From contig OZ010580.1 of NCBI GenBank assembly GCA_963932145.1, forward strand, positions 1,334,110 through 1,398,109: DNA of 64,000 nucleotides, given 5' to 3'. The DNA comes from Acanthosepion lycidas. Its lineage: Eukaryota; Mollusca; Cephalopoda; Sepiida; Sepiidae. Under the pieces are notes generated by a model. The model ran no database searches. It had not been told where the DNA came from and was given only the letters and a program-made list of their open reading frames with translations. Shown here piece by piece: positions 22,171 to 33,530 of this stretch (the first letter of the stretch is position 1; every line of letters begins with the position of its first letter). A program made the position numbers and the translations under genes.

Positions 22171-22859
22171 TGCAGTTTCGGGAGCACACCAAAATTTCTG
22201 TATTTAATTTGTTTGGTCGTCAATTTCGGATTTTTAGCTGAAATTCGACTGCATGAATTCTTTCAACGGAGACAATGTTTGATACTGTTAAGACGCTTAA
22301 TAATTCTCAATTGGCAGGCCTTTTTTCTTGGGTGTTTTTCGCTTAAATGCATATTATTTCTTCGTCTTGCTGAGAGGGAGAGGCATTTTCTATTCGAAAT
22401 TAACACGTTTCATAAAAAAAGAAATTTTCGAAGTTCAACTGAAACCCTTGGTATTCGGCAACAAAATAGGTAAATTGAATAAAATGTGGATGTAACCTGT
22501 TTTAAAACGAGGCTAAATTAATTTAAGTTCTCATCTTACTAAGTTCTTAAAGAGTTTGATTAAGAAAACCTAAAATATTTACTCGCTAAAATATCCCTTA
22601 TTCATATATTTTTTCTCAATTATTATAAATTGAAAATATATACAGAAAAAAAGCTTTTGATTAATATATTTTTTGATTTGTGGATAATCTCAGTTTAAAT
22701 TTTGGATTAAATCTCTAAATCCAATTTTTTGCTTTATAATTCGTAATTTAATTAAGACGACGTACTTAAAAATTTGTTGGTGAGTGAAATATTAAATCTT
22801 GTACTTCTATGGAAGTAGTAAAATGATTTTGTGTGGTTACATATTTTCCTCAACATCTT
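22171..22859. other. unassigned sequence between direct repeats
   Basis: It contains a 103-residue open frame at 22162-22473 (+) with no recognised motif. Its composition looks random. There is no retroelement signature. Confidence 0.4.
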
Positions 22860-22985
22860 TCAAACATTTATTCCTAAATCATAAATGAGGTTTTCATCTC
22901 ACACATTGCCTCGTGCTTGAAAAAAGTTAAATTCGTTATTCGTATGAGAAAATAAACTTTTTTTTTCTCAGTTTAAGAATACCGA
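22860..22985 (+). repeat. direct repeat copy 2
   Basis: Partner of the repeat at 22045-22170, in the same orientation. Confidence 0.85.
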
Positions 22986-23094
22986 ATATTTAGGTGCTTT
23001 TTATTTCTTTATTATTATTTATTTATTGTAATTGAATAATTCTATGAATTGAATGAGGTTTTAGTTTTGCTCTCCCAGACATAAACTGGCTTTA

Positions 23095-23640
23095 AGAGGA
23101 GAATTTTTTTTAATTAACCCCAAGCAAGGAAATAAAGCCACTAAGAACCAAGGGGTTACTGAGTGAGAACAATAAAATAACGTGAATTAAGAAGAAAAGA
23201 GTTAATTACTAACATTACATTTAAATTTTTGAAGATCAATGTTGACTGGAAGGCAAGAAACTGGAAGAGAGTTCCGTAGGTGAGTAGTGCGAGGGAAGAA
23301 ATTTTAGTATAGAACTTGCCGTTACATCTCGACATTTCGACTGTAAAATGATGGGACCATGCTTAAAGTGATAGAGTTCAGGTACCATAACGGAAATCTC
23401 ATCAGAATAATTACCACGAAAGCATTTATAAAAGAGGCAGTGGGGAGTTGCGTTACGGCGGTGGGAAAGTGACTGAAACCGAGATGCCAAGTCTGGACCA
23501 ATATCTATGCCGATTCTTCTTTGTATTTTATGAAGAATCTCTAAATGTATAGCAGAAACACCAGACAATTCAATATATGAACGAACGGTAGATTTATAAA
23601 TACGAATAATTGCTTAGCACGACACAATGAAATAGAGAGA
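23095..23640 (-). mobile_element. jockey-like LINE 3' end, reversed
   Basis: The minus-strand frame 23568-23236 reads SAIHLEILHKIQRRIGIDIG, ASRFQSLSHRRNATPHCLFY and KCFRGNYSDE. This is the post-RT region typical of jockey-like LINEs ('LDKIQRR...LxSLSHRRNxASLxLFYKYxxGxCS'). The tail after it (ILKFLPSHYS...) has diverged. The 3' untranslated part at 23110-23235 shares 'aagccactaagaacca' and 'tttttgaagatcaa' with the copies at 9880 and 20890. The copy is 5'-truncated near 23640. This is one of the longest uninterrupted LINE frames here (110 codons). Confidence 0.85.
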
Positions 23641-25570
23641 AATGGAGATTATTGAAATAAATGTAAAAACATGCCAGGAATTGCCATTTCTACCTGCTAT
23701 ATGCTATCATGAACAATCCTTCTCGCCAGGGACATTTGCGGGGTTTAGTGAAATCAGTATACACTGAGACATGTATTAATGGCAGGAACATTTAAAGAGG
23801 CTTGCAAATGTCTGCTATCAAGACAATATGGCTTCCGTGACAATATAGCAGAATAGGCATGATGATAATAATCATCATAAGTACGATATTATATAAAGTA
23901 GTGTGATCTGAAATTGTTCGATTATATGTATTAGATAAATCCAGATTAGATTATGTCATGTAATAACGTTCCTAAGATTGAACAAATTTAACATTTTGGC
24001 GATGTGAAAAGTTAATGTTATTTTAAGTTAGATATAAGATCTTTTAACAAAATTATTTGATTCATTTTCATATGATGTGCGAAACTCTTATCCTTTGAAT
24101 ATTTTGATCATTTATTTGCTATTAATACGTTCTTTCATGATATTAAGTAACTTATTTGCAAATATCTACTTGCCTTAGACGTGTGTTGTCCTTCAGAAAT
24201 ATACTGATCGACGGAATTACTAGACGTAAATATACACTGATATATCGATATAATAAATGCAATTTTTAACTTTATTCCTACAGGCCGTAACCCAACATAT
24301 ACCATTTGGGAATCAAGCCGACTCCATGAACAAATTAAAAACATTCCAGGACGGATCCGAACCCACAATCCTGAAATTTTGGATTTCCAAGTTTTCATTA
24401 CTGCCATTGTTTTCAGCAATTTTTTACGTGATTTTTTACGACGAAAATTTTGTACGATAACAATTTTTATAACTTAGAAATAAATTTGGGAATAATTAAA
24501 ATTAATTGCGAAATCTAGCGAAAATCGGCCATGAGAAAAATAATTGTCTGTACGGAAAATTAGGACCTACGTACATCAAACTGTCTTTAAAGTAAGTGTC
24601 GGCAGACGGTTTATGGGTGAACTTTTAAAAGGTAAGCTTAAATATTAATGCAATACTTAGATGCAGCGATCAATTTTGAGTTCTTTTGTAGTTAATTGTT
24701 GCCTATCGCATCTACTCCCCATAACTTTTGTGATGAAAGTCTAATCAAGAGCCCTCCGCAGGATCTAGCTTAAATGCCGCTAGATTGGACGGCTTTTAAA
24801 CTAGTATATATATATATGAGGGATGAAAACAGGGTTACTTGCAACTTTATATTAGCTAATTTAAAAAATTAATCAGAATATGGCACATAATAATCATCAG
24901 ACCTACAATAACAACAGATGCTCTGCACTCGTCTTTAAATCGTTGTTGACAGCACCAAATCATTTGATACAATTCAGCAATCAGAATGAGATAGTGTGTA
25001 GACCCCACCTACCGGCCGCTACATATTTTCTGCCTCATTTACTGAAACGTCCAGGTGGTATTTGTGTCGAGGACACTAAACTATTTTATAACTCATTTTC
25101 CCCAACTTCTAACCGCATAAATAATTTCCTCATTTATTCTCTAAAAGTTGGAGGCTTAATAAAGAGGAAGAAGAGGAAGTTGAGTTTGTAAAAAGCAGTA
25201 AAATATCTTGTTTTGGAAGATTCAACAGCCGAATGAGAAACACCTGCCACGACAAAAATGTCGAAAACTTTCATAAATACATATTTATACAAGAGTGATG
25301 TCGGCTCGACTTTCTTCACAAATTTTACTAAAGAAACAAATAGAATTGATTTACAAATCACATCTTGGTTAGATCCTTCATCTTCCACTGGGAAACGTAT
25401 TAGATTAAGTCATAAATACTTTCCGTTTTTTGCATATAAACTTTATTCTTACCTTTACATTTTATTTAAGTATATATTTACTTTTCGTTTTACCCTTATG
25501 CATGCCAGCAAAGACTATTTTGGAGAAAATCAGGTAAGGGAAAGACATATTTCATTTGTGCTTTCTTAAG
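23641..25570. other. unassigned sequence
   Basis: No gene was recognised. Open frames of about 100 residues at 24880-25191 (+) and 25258-25569 (+) have no motif I know, and their codon use looks like random AT-rich DNA. A short TA run lies at 24806-24817. Confidence 0.4.
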
Positions 25571-25572
25571 TG

Positions 25573-27095
25573 CGATACTAGCCCAGCTTTGCTGCAGACG
25601 ACAAAGCCATACTCTCGGATGAAATTTGTTACTGCAGGATTTTGATGGCGTCTCTGCTTCAGTGTTTGACGAAGCTGATCACGGTGCTTCAGTCTACTGT
25701 CTTCAAAACCATTCCTTACGCCATTCCTTTCGGTTTGATGCTAAGGCTTTCCAGGTTTTCAGATCAAAGTTGAGACGTTTCAAGTTGTCTTTCAATTTGT
25801 CTTTGTAGCGTAAGAGTTGACGTCAAACTGAACACTTGGAGTTTGGTAGTATAGCACCATTTTTGGAAGCCTATGCTCACCCATTCTCACAAAATAACCA
25901 ACCCAATTAAGTTTTATCTTTGCTAGAATGGTTTCAATGCCTGTGATGTTTTTAATTTTCTTCAGTATTGCACTGTCACCCCATTTTATATCACATATGG
26001 CACGAAGACAGCGCAAGTGAAAGGCGTCAAATTGATTTATGTCCTTGCGGTACAGGGTCCAAGATTCAGCTCCATAGAGAAGGTTGAATGAACGCTTGAT
26101 CTGTATATATCGATCTTTACTCTGAGAGACACCTCTTTGGTATTCCATAACCTATGTTTAAGTTTACCGAATGCTGTGCTGGCTTCGGTTATTCTGGATT
26201 GGATTTCTCTGTTCATTTTTCCATTAGAGGAGACTGTTGATCCAAGATATGTGAACGCAGTCAACATTTTTTAATGCCGTACCATCAATAAATACGGAAG
26301 GATTTGTGAGAGATGGATTGTCTGGTACTGGCTGGGACATTAGCTCAGTCTTCTTTATGTTGATAGTTTGTTCAAATGCATTCGCTGTTTCAGAGAATTT
26401 ATCAAGGACAGTCTAAATGTCTTCTAGATGTATGCTAATAAAGCGGTATCATCTGTAAAGAAAAGAACATGTAGCAGCTTCAGACCAAGTTTCGAGTGTG
26501 CTTTAAAACGTTGCTTATTGTATAGACCTCCACTTGTTCTGAATTTAAGATTGACTCCACTTATGTCAGAGAATGCTTTCTCAAGCATAGCAGAAAAGAA
26601 GAGTGCAAAGAGAAGAGGAGCAAGAACGCAACTTTGCTTTGTACCGTTGGAGACGAAAAAGGCGTCCGATTGCTCACTTCCTGATCTTACAAAAGCTTTT
26701 ATTCCTTCGTGAAAGGAGATAATAACATGGAACATTTTTCTAGAACACCCAATTTTGGCAAAACTTTTCAAAGAGCAGTTCGAGATACAGTATCGAAAGC
26801 CTTTCTGAAGTCTACAAAACAATAAATAGATCCTTGTATTGTTCTTGTACCTTCTCCTGATCCTGCCAGAGACAAAAGATCATATCCACGGTTACTTTAC
26901 CGGATTGAAAACCGCACTGGGTCGCTGGTAATGCAGATTCTGAGACAAATTCACTAGGATGATACGAGCAAATGTTTTGCCAGCAAGCGAAAGAAGCGAT
27001 ATTTCTCTATGGTTGTCACATTAACAACTGTTCCCTTTGCACTTATACAAATGAACAATTGAAGCATTCTTATATTGCTGTGGCACTGTGGTATG
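25573..27095 (-). mobile_element. RTE-like LINE, RT to C-terminus, decayed
   Basis: The minus strand reads in order: VPQQYKNASIVHLYKCKGN (near 27080), ISLLSLAGKTFARI, motif A FVDFRKAFD near 26818-26792, NGTKQSCVLAPLLFALFFS, motif C FTDD with DDTALLAY near 26430, FTYLGSTVSSNGKM, a long stretch ending KHRLWNTKEVSL, then GAESWTLYRKDINQ, FHLRCLRAICDIKWGD, NWVGYFVRMGEHRLPK and finally a VVCSKAGLVSH terminus at 25614-25573. The Cys..His ending and the RT motif order fit RTE-type LINEs. Motif B keeps K-Q-S-C where families usually have KQGC. At least four frame changes are visible (between motif A and B, after DDTALLAY, inside the thumb and near the end). The 5' side is truncated where the TG/TA minisatellite begins. 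Confidence 0.88.
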
Positions 27096-28255
27096 TACTT
27101 AGCTGCGTGTGTATGTGGATATATATTTAAGTGCGAGTGTATAGGTGTATGTATATGTATGGATGTATATGCATGCGTATGTGTGTATATGTATGTTCGT
27201 GTATACGTATATGAATGTAGGTATATGTAGATGGATGTATATGTAGAGATGTGTGTATATATATGGGTGTATGTTTTGGTATGTATGTACCCATATATAT
27301 ATGTATATATATATATGTATATATGTGTATAGCTAGACGGATAGATACAGGGATACATTATTTATTTGTTTAAATGGGTGCATTTAATAGTATAGAAATG
27401 TAGGGTTTTAGGTACATATGTTTATGTGTACGCATGCGTATGTTCGTATGTATATATGTGGGTAAATGTGTGAGGACTGGATGCGTATGGATGTATGTGT
27501 GTATATGTAGGTATGTGTGTGTGTATTTTTGTATGTAATATATATATATATATATTTGTGTGTGTATATGTATGCATGTGTATGTATTTATGTATATGTA
27601 TGTGGAAAATGTGTGTATATGGGTATAGGTGGATATATATATGTATGTGTATATGTATATATATGTGTATGTGTATGCATATATATATGTGTGTGTGTGT
27701 ATGTGTATATATATGTGTGTGTATGTGTGTGTAGGTATATGCATATATATATGTGTGTATGTGTGTGTGTATATGTGTATATATATATGTGCGTGTATGT
27801 ATGTGTGTGTGTATATGTGTATATATATATGTGCGTGTATGTATGTGTGTGTGTATATGTGTATATATATATGTGCGTGTATGTATGTGTGTGTGTATAT
27901 GTGTATATATATATGTGCGTGTATGTATGTGTGTGTATATGTGTATATATATATGTGCGTGTATGTATGTGTGTATATGTGTATGTGTATATGTATATAT
28001 GTAGGTGTAATTATTTGTATATTATATGCGCGGTACTTATTAGAAAGCGCTTAGTATCAGAGATAGAGCTAAGATATTGGATCAGATATATGTATATGTT
28101 TATATGTATGTGTATGCGTGTATTTGTGTGGATATGTGTATATGTTTACATGGGTATATGTATGTGTGTATGTAGGTACACGCCTATGTGTATGTATATA
28201 CGTGTATATGTTATTGTGTATGTGTGTATTCGCATTTGTTTTGAACATAAAAATA
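27096..28255. repeat. TG/TA-rich minisatellite region
   Basis: About 1.15 kb of almost pure alternating purine-pyrimidine DNA. At 27775-27978 it resolves into five units of 42, 42, 42, 40 and 38 bp, each 'gtgtatatatatatgtgcgt' plus 'gtatgtatgtgtgtg..tatat'. Because three units are 42 bp (a multiple of 3), long open frames of up to 250 codons arise in several frames. They encode only Tyr/Val/Cys/Met/Ile and are artefacts. Near 28046-28070, 'cgcttagtatcagagatagagc' matches the hairpin-type repeat, so a fragment of that family lies inside. Confidence 0.95.
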
Positions 28256-28797
28256 TAGGTCCTTGCTAGATTAGATAATCGTCATATTTATTCTTTATAT
28301 GTTTATATTTGATTTGTAACCTGTAGTCGATATTATTTTTGTCAAATTTTCTCAATTACACAGCGTCCCTTTCAGTATATGTCCTTCAATTTTAATTTCA
28401 CCCGCCCCACCTTTCTCCCCCACCACTTCTTTCCTTTTCTCTCCCTCCTTCTTATTCTGATCTTTAACATTAGATCATCTATGGTGTGTGTATGTCACCA
28501 CGAAATGTATCCTTAATGTATTAGACATCCAACAACATTCATATTTCCCCCTTCCACTCACCTCTAGTTTTTAAAAAAACCTTCTTTGTTAAGTTTTAAT
28601 CTCCCAAATTCTCTCGTATGTTACCCCTCTCTTTAGAACTAACATTCGTCCCACACTCTCATACTTACACTCTCTCCAAATTCTATTTTTATTTCCGGAG
28701 TTGTTCTTTTCTGTTTTCTTTTTGAATTTGTAGGTCTGATGAATTGGATCGTATTTACGATTCCAATGACCATGGAATATTAGTGTTTAAGCCTTTT

Positions 28798-28798
<1 letters not shown>
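28256..28798. other. unassigned, pyrimidine-rich sequence
   Basis: No gene. The plus strand is rich in C and T between 28395 and 28465. Confidence 0.5.

Positions 28799-28858
<60 letters not shown>
28799..28858. repeat. (TA)n microsatellite
   Basis: A TA run of about 60 bp. Confidence 0.98.
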
Positions 28859-28862
<4 letters not shown>

Positions 28863-28898
28863 CACCAGCACTCGTACCAAAACTCCTTATTTATATTG

Positions 28899-28901
<3 letters not shown>

Positions 28902-28946
<45 letters not shown>
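28902..28946. repeat. (TA)n microsatellite
   Basis: A second TA run of about 45 bp, 45 bp after the first. Confidence 0.98.
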
Positions 28947-28947
<1 letters not shown>

Positions 28948-29188
28948 CCTTTCAGTGGACTTGTAGATAACTTGGCGGTGCCCATCTCCTCTCCAACCGT
29001 CTTTAACACGTGAAAGATTTAGAGGATAGGTTGACCAGTGTGGCCCGTTACCCTTAAAAATAAGGTAAAGCAGACGAGTAACAATACCACCCCCTATACA
29101 CATAAAATCATTTTTTTTTAATATACAGTGGATGTCGGAGTAAAAAGTTCGTCATTAAATGTGCCAGTATATTGCTATATATATTTAA

Positions 29189-29285
29189 ATAATAATAATA
29201 AGAAGAAAATAAAATAAAAAAAATATAAAATTATTATAAAATATATTAGAATATTATTATTATTATTGTTATTTTTATTTTCTTT
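29189..29285. repeat. (AAT)/(ATT)-rich flank at LINE 3' end
   Basis: 'aataataataataagaag' at 29189 and 'attattattattattgtta' at 29251 form the 3' flank or tail of the reversed R4/Dong-like LINE. Confidence 0.85.
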
Positions 29286-31530
29286 GATTTCTGGCGGTTA
29301 CACATTTCTTTGCGGGTCCCGCCTAGGGACCTAAAATTAGAAATGGCATCATGATACTTTCCACTGACAAAAAAAAAAAAAAAATTACTAGATAAAGCCC
29401 TTCGTAAAGTGTGGGCTGTATTTGTCAGAACAATTTTTTGTATCTCCTTGAGGCATGGACTTCCAGGAATCCCTTCAATTAGTCTACTGTAATCTTTTCC
29501 AACCAGTCCTAGGGCTCCAACTACAACAGGGATTGTTGATGTTCCCATATGCCACATTTTCGAGATTTCTATTTCAAGGTCCTTGTATTTTGACAGATTT
29601 TTGAATATTTTCAAAGATGCATTGCAGTCAGCAGGGACTGCCATAACAATAAGGAGGCACTTTTTTTGTTTGTGGTCTTTAATAACAATATATGGGCGGT
29701 TGGCTTTGATTGTTCTGTCAGTGTGTATTGTGTAGTCCCATAGAATTGTAACAGGTCCTATCTCCGTAACCGGGTCTGGGTGGTGTTCATACCATTTTCT
29801 TTCAGTTTCCTTCCCGTAGAAGTTGCAGATTTTCCAGTGCAGATATTGGCCCACTCTGTCACGCCGGGTTTTATATTCAGTGGGTGCCAATATCGTGCAA
29901 CCTGATACAAGATGATCAATCGTTTCTGGATATTTATCACAGAATCTGCATTTTGGGCTGACATTTAGTATATGTGCTTGATAATTCCTAGTTAGCAAGC
30001 ATTGGTTCTGTGCAGCAAGGATAAAACCTTCAGTTTCAGCTTTCAACCCTGCACTACGTAGCCACTGATGGGTACGCGTTTTGTCTACGTCAGCTTGTTT
30101 GGTACGGGCAGAGTATTGGCCATGAAGCGGTTTATCTTGCCATCGCTTCTGTATCTGGTAGGTTGCATTCGTCTTTGCTGTCTTTTTTTAAAAGTATTTT
30201 GCAGTTTCAGCCGGTGTATTGTGCTGTACTTGTATCTCTACGCCCATTTGAAACTCCATTTTGAATTTGTTGTCTTCTTTTATTACGGAGTAAAGACGCT
30301 TACTACTTTCATGTTCCTTGACGCATATCATCATCCAGTCTTCTGTAGTTTCCAAGTATCTTTGGAGGCCAATTGTTGTAGTTTTGTAGGACAGTTCTAG
30401 TTGAACTAATCCTCTGCCTCCTTCGGATATGGGCACATACAGACGATCAATATCAGCATGCGATAGCAAGTGAGAAGCTTTCTCGTTTTGGCGTCCATTC
30501 GCTTAATTTCAGCTATGGTCCAGTTAAGAACATTAAAGCTGGGACAGGGACAGCCAATGTGTTTATGGCTGATATTCTGTTTTTTGAGTTTAGCTCAGTA
30601 TTTAGTACCAAACGTACACGCCTGTAGTACTCTTTTCTTATTTTTTCCTTCATTTGGGAGTGTTGTATGCCATCTCCTTCGCTAATTCCTAGGTACATAT
30701 AAATTTCATCATGCTCCAGTTCCCTAATCTTTGTGACAAAATCTAAATCTATTAAGGGTGTTTCTGTAATTCTACCTTTCTTAAATGTTACTTTTGCACA
30801 TTTATCTAATCCGAAGTCCATTCCTATGTCGTCACTGAAGTATTTTACAATATAGAGGAGGCCTTTCAACTCATTGTCGTCTTTGGCAAAGAGTTTGAGA
30901 TCATCCATGTAGAGTAGGTGATTGAATATTTTCTTATTTATTTTGTAACCATAGCTACTGTTTTCAGTTCATGTGTAAGAGGGATTAAGGATAAACAAAA
31001 CAGAAGGGGTGACAGAGAGTCTCCTTGAAAGATTCCATGTCGGATATTCAGACGGTTGGATATGGCAGTGCCCCCGGTGTGACTAAGGTATAGTTTGGTG
31101 TTCCACATTCCCATGCCGTGCTTAAGGAAATTTAATACCACGGGAGACTTCGTACATTTCCAAAGTCTTAAGGATCCAAGAATGTGGAACACTATCAAAG
31201 GCCTTACGATAATCAATCCACGCTGCGCTAAGATTTCTACGTCGTCTCCTGCAATTTTCCAGGATCATTTTATTTATCAGAAGTTGATCTTTGCAACCAT
31301 ATGAACCTCTTCTGCACCTATTCGGTTCCAGCGGAAGAATGCTGTTTGTTTCGAAAAAGGAATAAGTGCGGTTCGTCAATACAGATGTGATCAACTTATA
31401 CGTTGTGGAGAGACATGTTATCGGTCTATAATTTTTCGGGTCATCTGTTTCAGTTGTTTTTAGTATGAGGTCTGTAATACCTTCAGTATTCCATTCCGGG
31501 ATTTTATTGGGATTAATTACAAGCGTTGAT
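29286..31530 (-). mobile_element. R4/Dong-like LINE (family A), RT plus restriction-like endonuclease
   Basis: This is the best preserved element of the window. The minus strand encodes, in order: KNYRPITCLSTTYKLIT, GSYGCKDQLLINKMI, RT motif A AWIDYRKAFDSVPHSW (about 31240-31194), GIFQGDSLSPLLFCLSLIPL, motif C YMDD (30914-30904), NTELNSKNRISAINTLAVP, a WQ..PLHGQY segment near 30140, the zinc-finger-like CRFCDKYPETIDHLVSGC (about 29948-29895), KWYEHHP, and the endonuclease RPYIVIKD...LLIVMAVPAD followed by KYKDLEIEISKMWHMGTS. The last 266 codons (30046-29246) are open. Frame changes occur near 31170, 30950 (just before YMDD), 30500 and 30100. In the family the endonuclease reads RPD and LLID; here both acidic residues are replaced (Y and V). 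It is therefore dead, and 5'-truncated upstream of the RT. TAA-type repeats lie at both ends. Confidence 0.93.
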
Positions 31531-31532
31531 AA

Positions 31533-31590
31533 TGTTTATTATTATTATTAGTATTATTATTGTTGCTGTTGTTGTTGTTGTTGTTGATTT
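31533..31590. repeat. (TTA)n(TTG)n microsatellite at LINE 5' boundary
   Basis: 'tattattattattagtattattattg' followed by TTG units. It abuts the 5'-truncated end of the reversed R4/Dong-like LINE. Confidence 0.93.
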
Positions 31591-32535
31591 TTTTAAAAAA
31601 ATAAATGAAGGATAAATAATAAAAGCAAATTGACTTGTAGTAAACGAAACAAAACAACGTTATAATGGAAAACGCTTTATCAAAAAATTTGAAACATTTC
31701 TTTATAATTAATAAGGAAATGTAAAAGAATTAAAATCACACCAAATGTTGTTAAAAGAATCTTTGAATATAAATAATAATAAATAGAGAAACTGACGATA
31801 ATGAGCAATAGTCAAAGATAAAAAAAAAAAAAATATTAAAAGTCTAAAAAGCTTCTTCCCTCCAGTTTCGAAAATTACGAACAATTTTTTCATTACTCGA
31901 AAGGTTTTAAAACCCGAAAGAAAGCGATGTGTCGTATTTTTAAAAGGAAAGTCTTGAATTTTATAATTATCCATTATTTTTTTTATTTTAATATTTCTTA
32001 CGTTATATGTCATAATCCTATGTATACACTTGTATCTCATTAAGATAAGGGCAGATGATCTTAAATTTTATTCCAACGTAATTTCAATAGAAACAAAATG
32101 AATAGAATAACATATGTATTTTTTCGTTTTTCCTCAATAATTTTGAAATTTTAATCTTAATATAGATTAAATTTACATTTTTGAAATGGGTAGTTTTAAA
32201 TTTTAATTTCAAATTTTATCGTACAATTTAATACTTATTACTTAGAATAAATTCTATTTTAGTATAAACCCAACTTTAAAGCATTTAATAGTTATTATAA
32301 CCTTACTTCGTTGTCAAGTTTTTTGAATTCTCGTATACTTGTATTTTGATTGGTCATTTCAGCTCATGTGACAGCGTTTCCCCTTCCGAGGGGTGGTTAA
32401 TTAATTTGAACCTTTTAAAACCTTTATTCTACAATCTACATTCAACATCATCACTTGATAAGACACCAGAGATGTTGAAACAAAAACAATTATGGACTCT
32501 ACTGTAATTTATCGTCAATAGGATAATATTGTTAG
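31591..32535. other. unassigned AT-rich sequence
   Basis: No gene or element recognised. Confidence 0.5.
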
Positions 32536-32539
32536 AATA

Positions 32540-33195
32540 CGTGTAGGTTTATGTATGTATATACGTATTTATGTGTGTATATTTATGTATATATATCTAT
32601 ATATGGATATGTGTGTGTGTATTTATATATCTATATGTGGATATGTGTGTGTGTATATGTATATATATCTATATGTGGATATGTGTGTGTGTATATGTAT
32701 ATATATCTATATGTGGATGTGTGTGTGTTTATATGTATATATTATCTATATGTGGATATGTGTGTGTGTATATGTATATATATCTATATGTGGATGTGTG
32801 TGTGTGTATATGTATATATATCTATATGTGGATGTGTGTGTGTGTATATGTATATATATATCTATATGTGGATGTGTGTGTGTATATGTATATATTTCTA
32901 TATGTGGATATGTGTGTGTGTGTATATATGCATATATATCTATATGTGGATGTGTGTGTGTGTATATGTATATATATATCTATATGTGGATATGTTCTTT
33001 TTCCGTTTTTTTGTTTTTTATATATATATGCGTGTATTTGTGTATGTGTTTATATATGTATGTTTAATATCATATATATATATATATACATACATATATT
33101 CATGTATGTATATATATATATATGTATGTATGTGTATATATGTATGTAGATGTGTATATGTATCTATATGTATGTATATATATTTATATTTGTTT
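32540..33195. repeat. 38-bp minisatellite and TG/TA repeats
   Basis: The phrase 'ctatatgtgga' recurs at 32631, 32669, 32707, 32746, 32784, 32822, 32862, 32898, 32940 and 32980, a period of 36-42 bp, most often 38. Each unit is 'tatatatctatatgtggatRtgtgtgtgtgtatatgta'-like. From 33040 it continues as TG/TA repeats. Long open frames of up to 219 codons here are composition artefacts (Tyr/Val/Cys/Ile/Met). Confidence 0.96.
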
Positions 33196-33420
33196 TGTTT
33201 ACTTTTTTAAGTTGTTGATATATTTATGCTTGCTTCTGTATGTGTATATATGCGTATGCGTATGTGTGTATATGTGTAAATATATATGTGTGTATGCATG
33301 TATATGTATATATGTATGTATATGTTTGTCTATAGTTTGGCTTTTCTGCGCTTTTGTCTGTAGTGATGAATGTGTGTATACTGTACACATATATTTGTAG
33401 GTAGTTCTTATTTTCTTTCA
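33196..33420. repeat. TATG-rich degenerate repeat
   Basis: A continuation of tgtg/tata-rich sequence with decreasing regularity. No coding content. Confidence 0.7.
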
Positions 33421-33470
33421 CCTAATGTACAATAAGGCGTATATGTGTGTTTGGAATTTTCGTTTTTTAT

Positions 33471-33530
33471 ACAGTAGCGGCCATAATATAAGGAACGGAA
33501 ACAACAAAGACATAAATATGTGTATTAAAA
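33471..33530 (+). mobile_element. possible Tc1/mariner-like terminus
   Basis: 'tacagtagcggccataatat' followed by 'aaggaacgg' resembles the CAGT..GGCCATAAT..T.GGAAC style of Tc1-type inverted terminal repeats, next to a TA. I found no matching opposite terminus and no transposase, so this is weak. Confidence 0.3.

Noticed and set aside
24880..25569. Two open frames of about 103 codons as candidate novel genes
   Set aside because: No splice-site or domain support, codon use like random AT-rich sequence, and no repeat relationship. Expression data would be needed.
27517..28269. 250-codon open frame on the plus strand
   Set aside because: Arises from 42-bp TG/TA units. It encodes only Tyr/Val/Cys/Met/Ile, and several frames are open at once.
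32551..33210. 219-, 192- and 170-codon overlapping frames
   Set aside because: Same cause: a 38-bp TG/TA minisatellite without stop codons.
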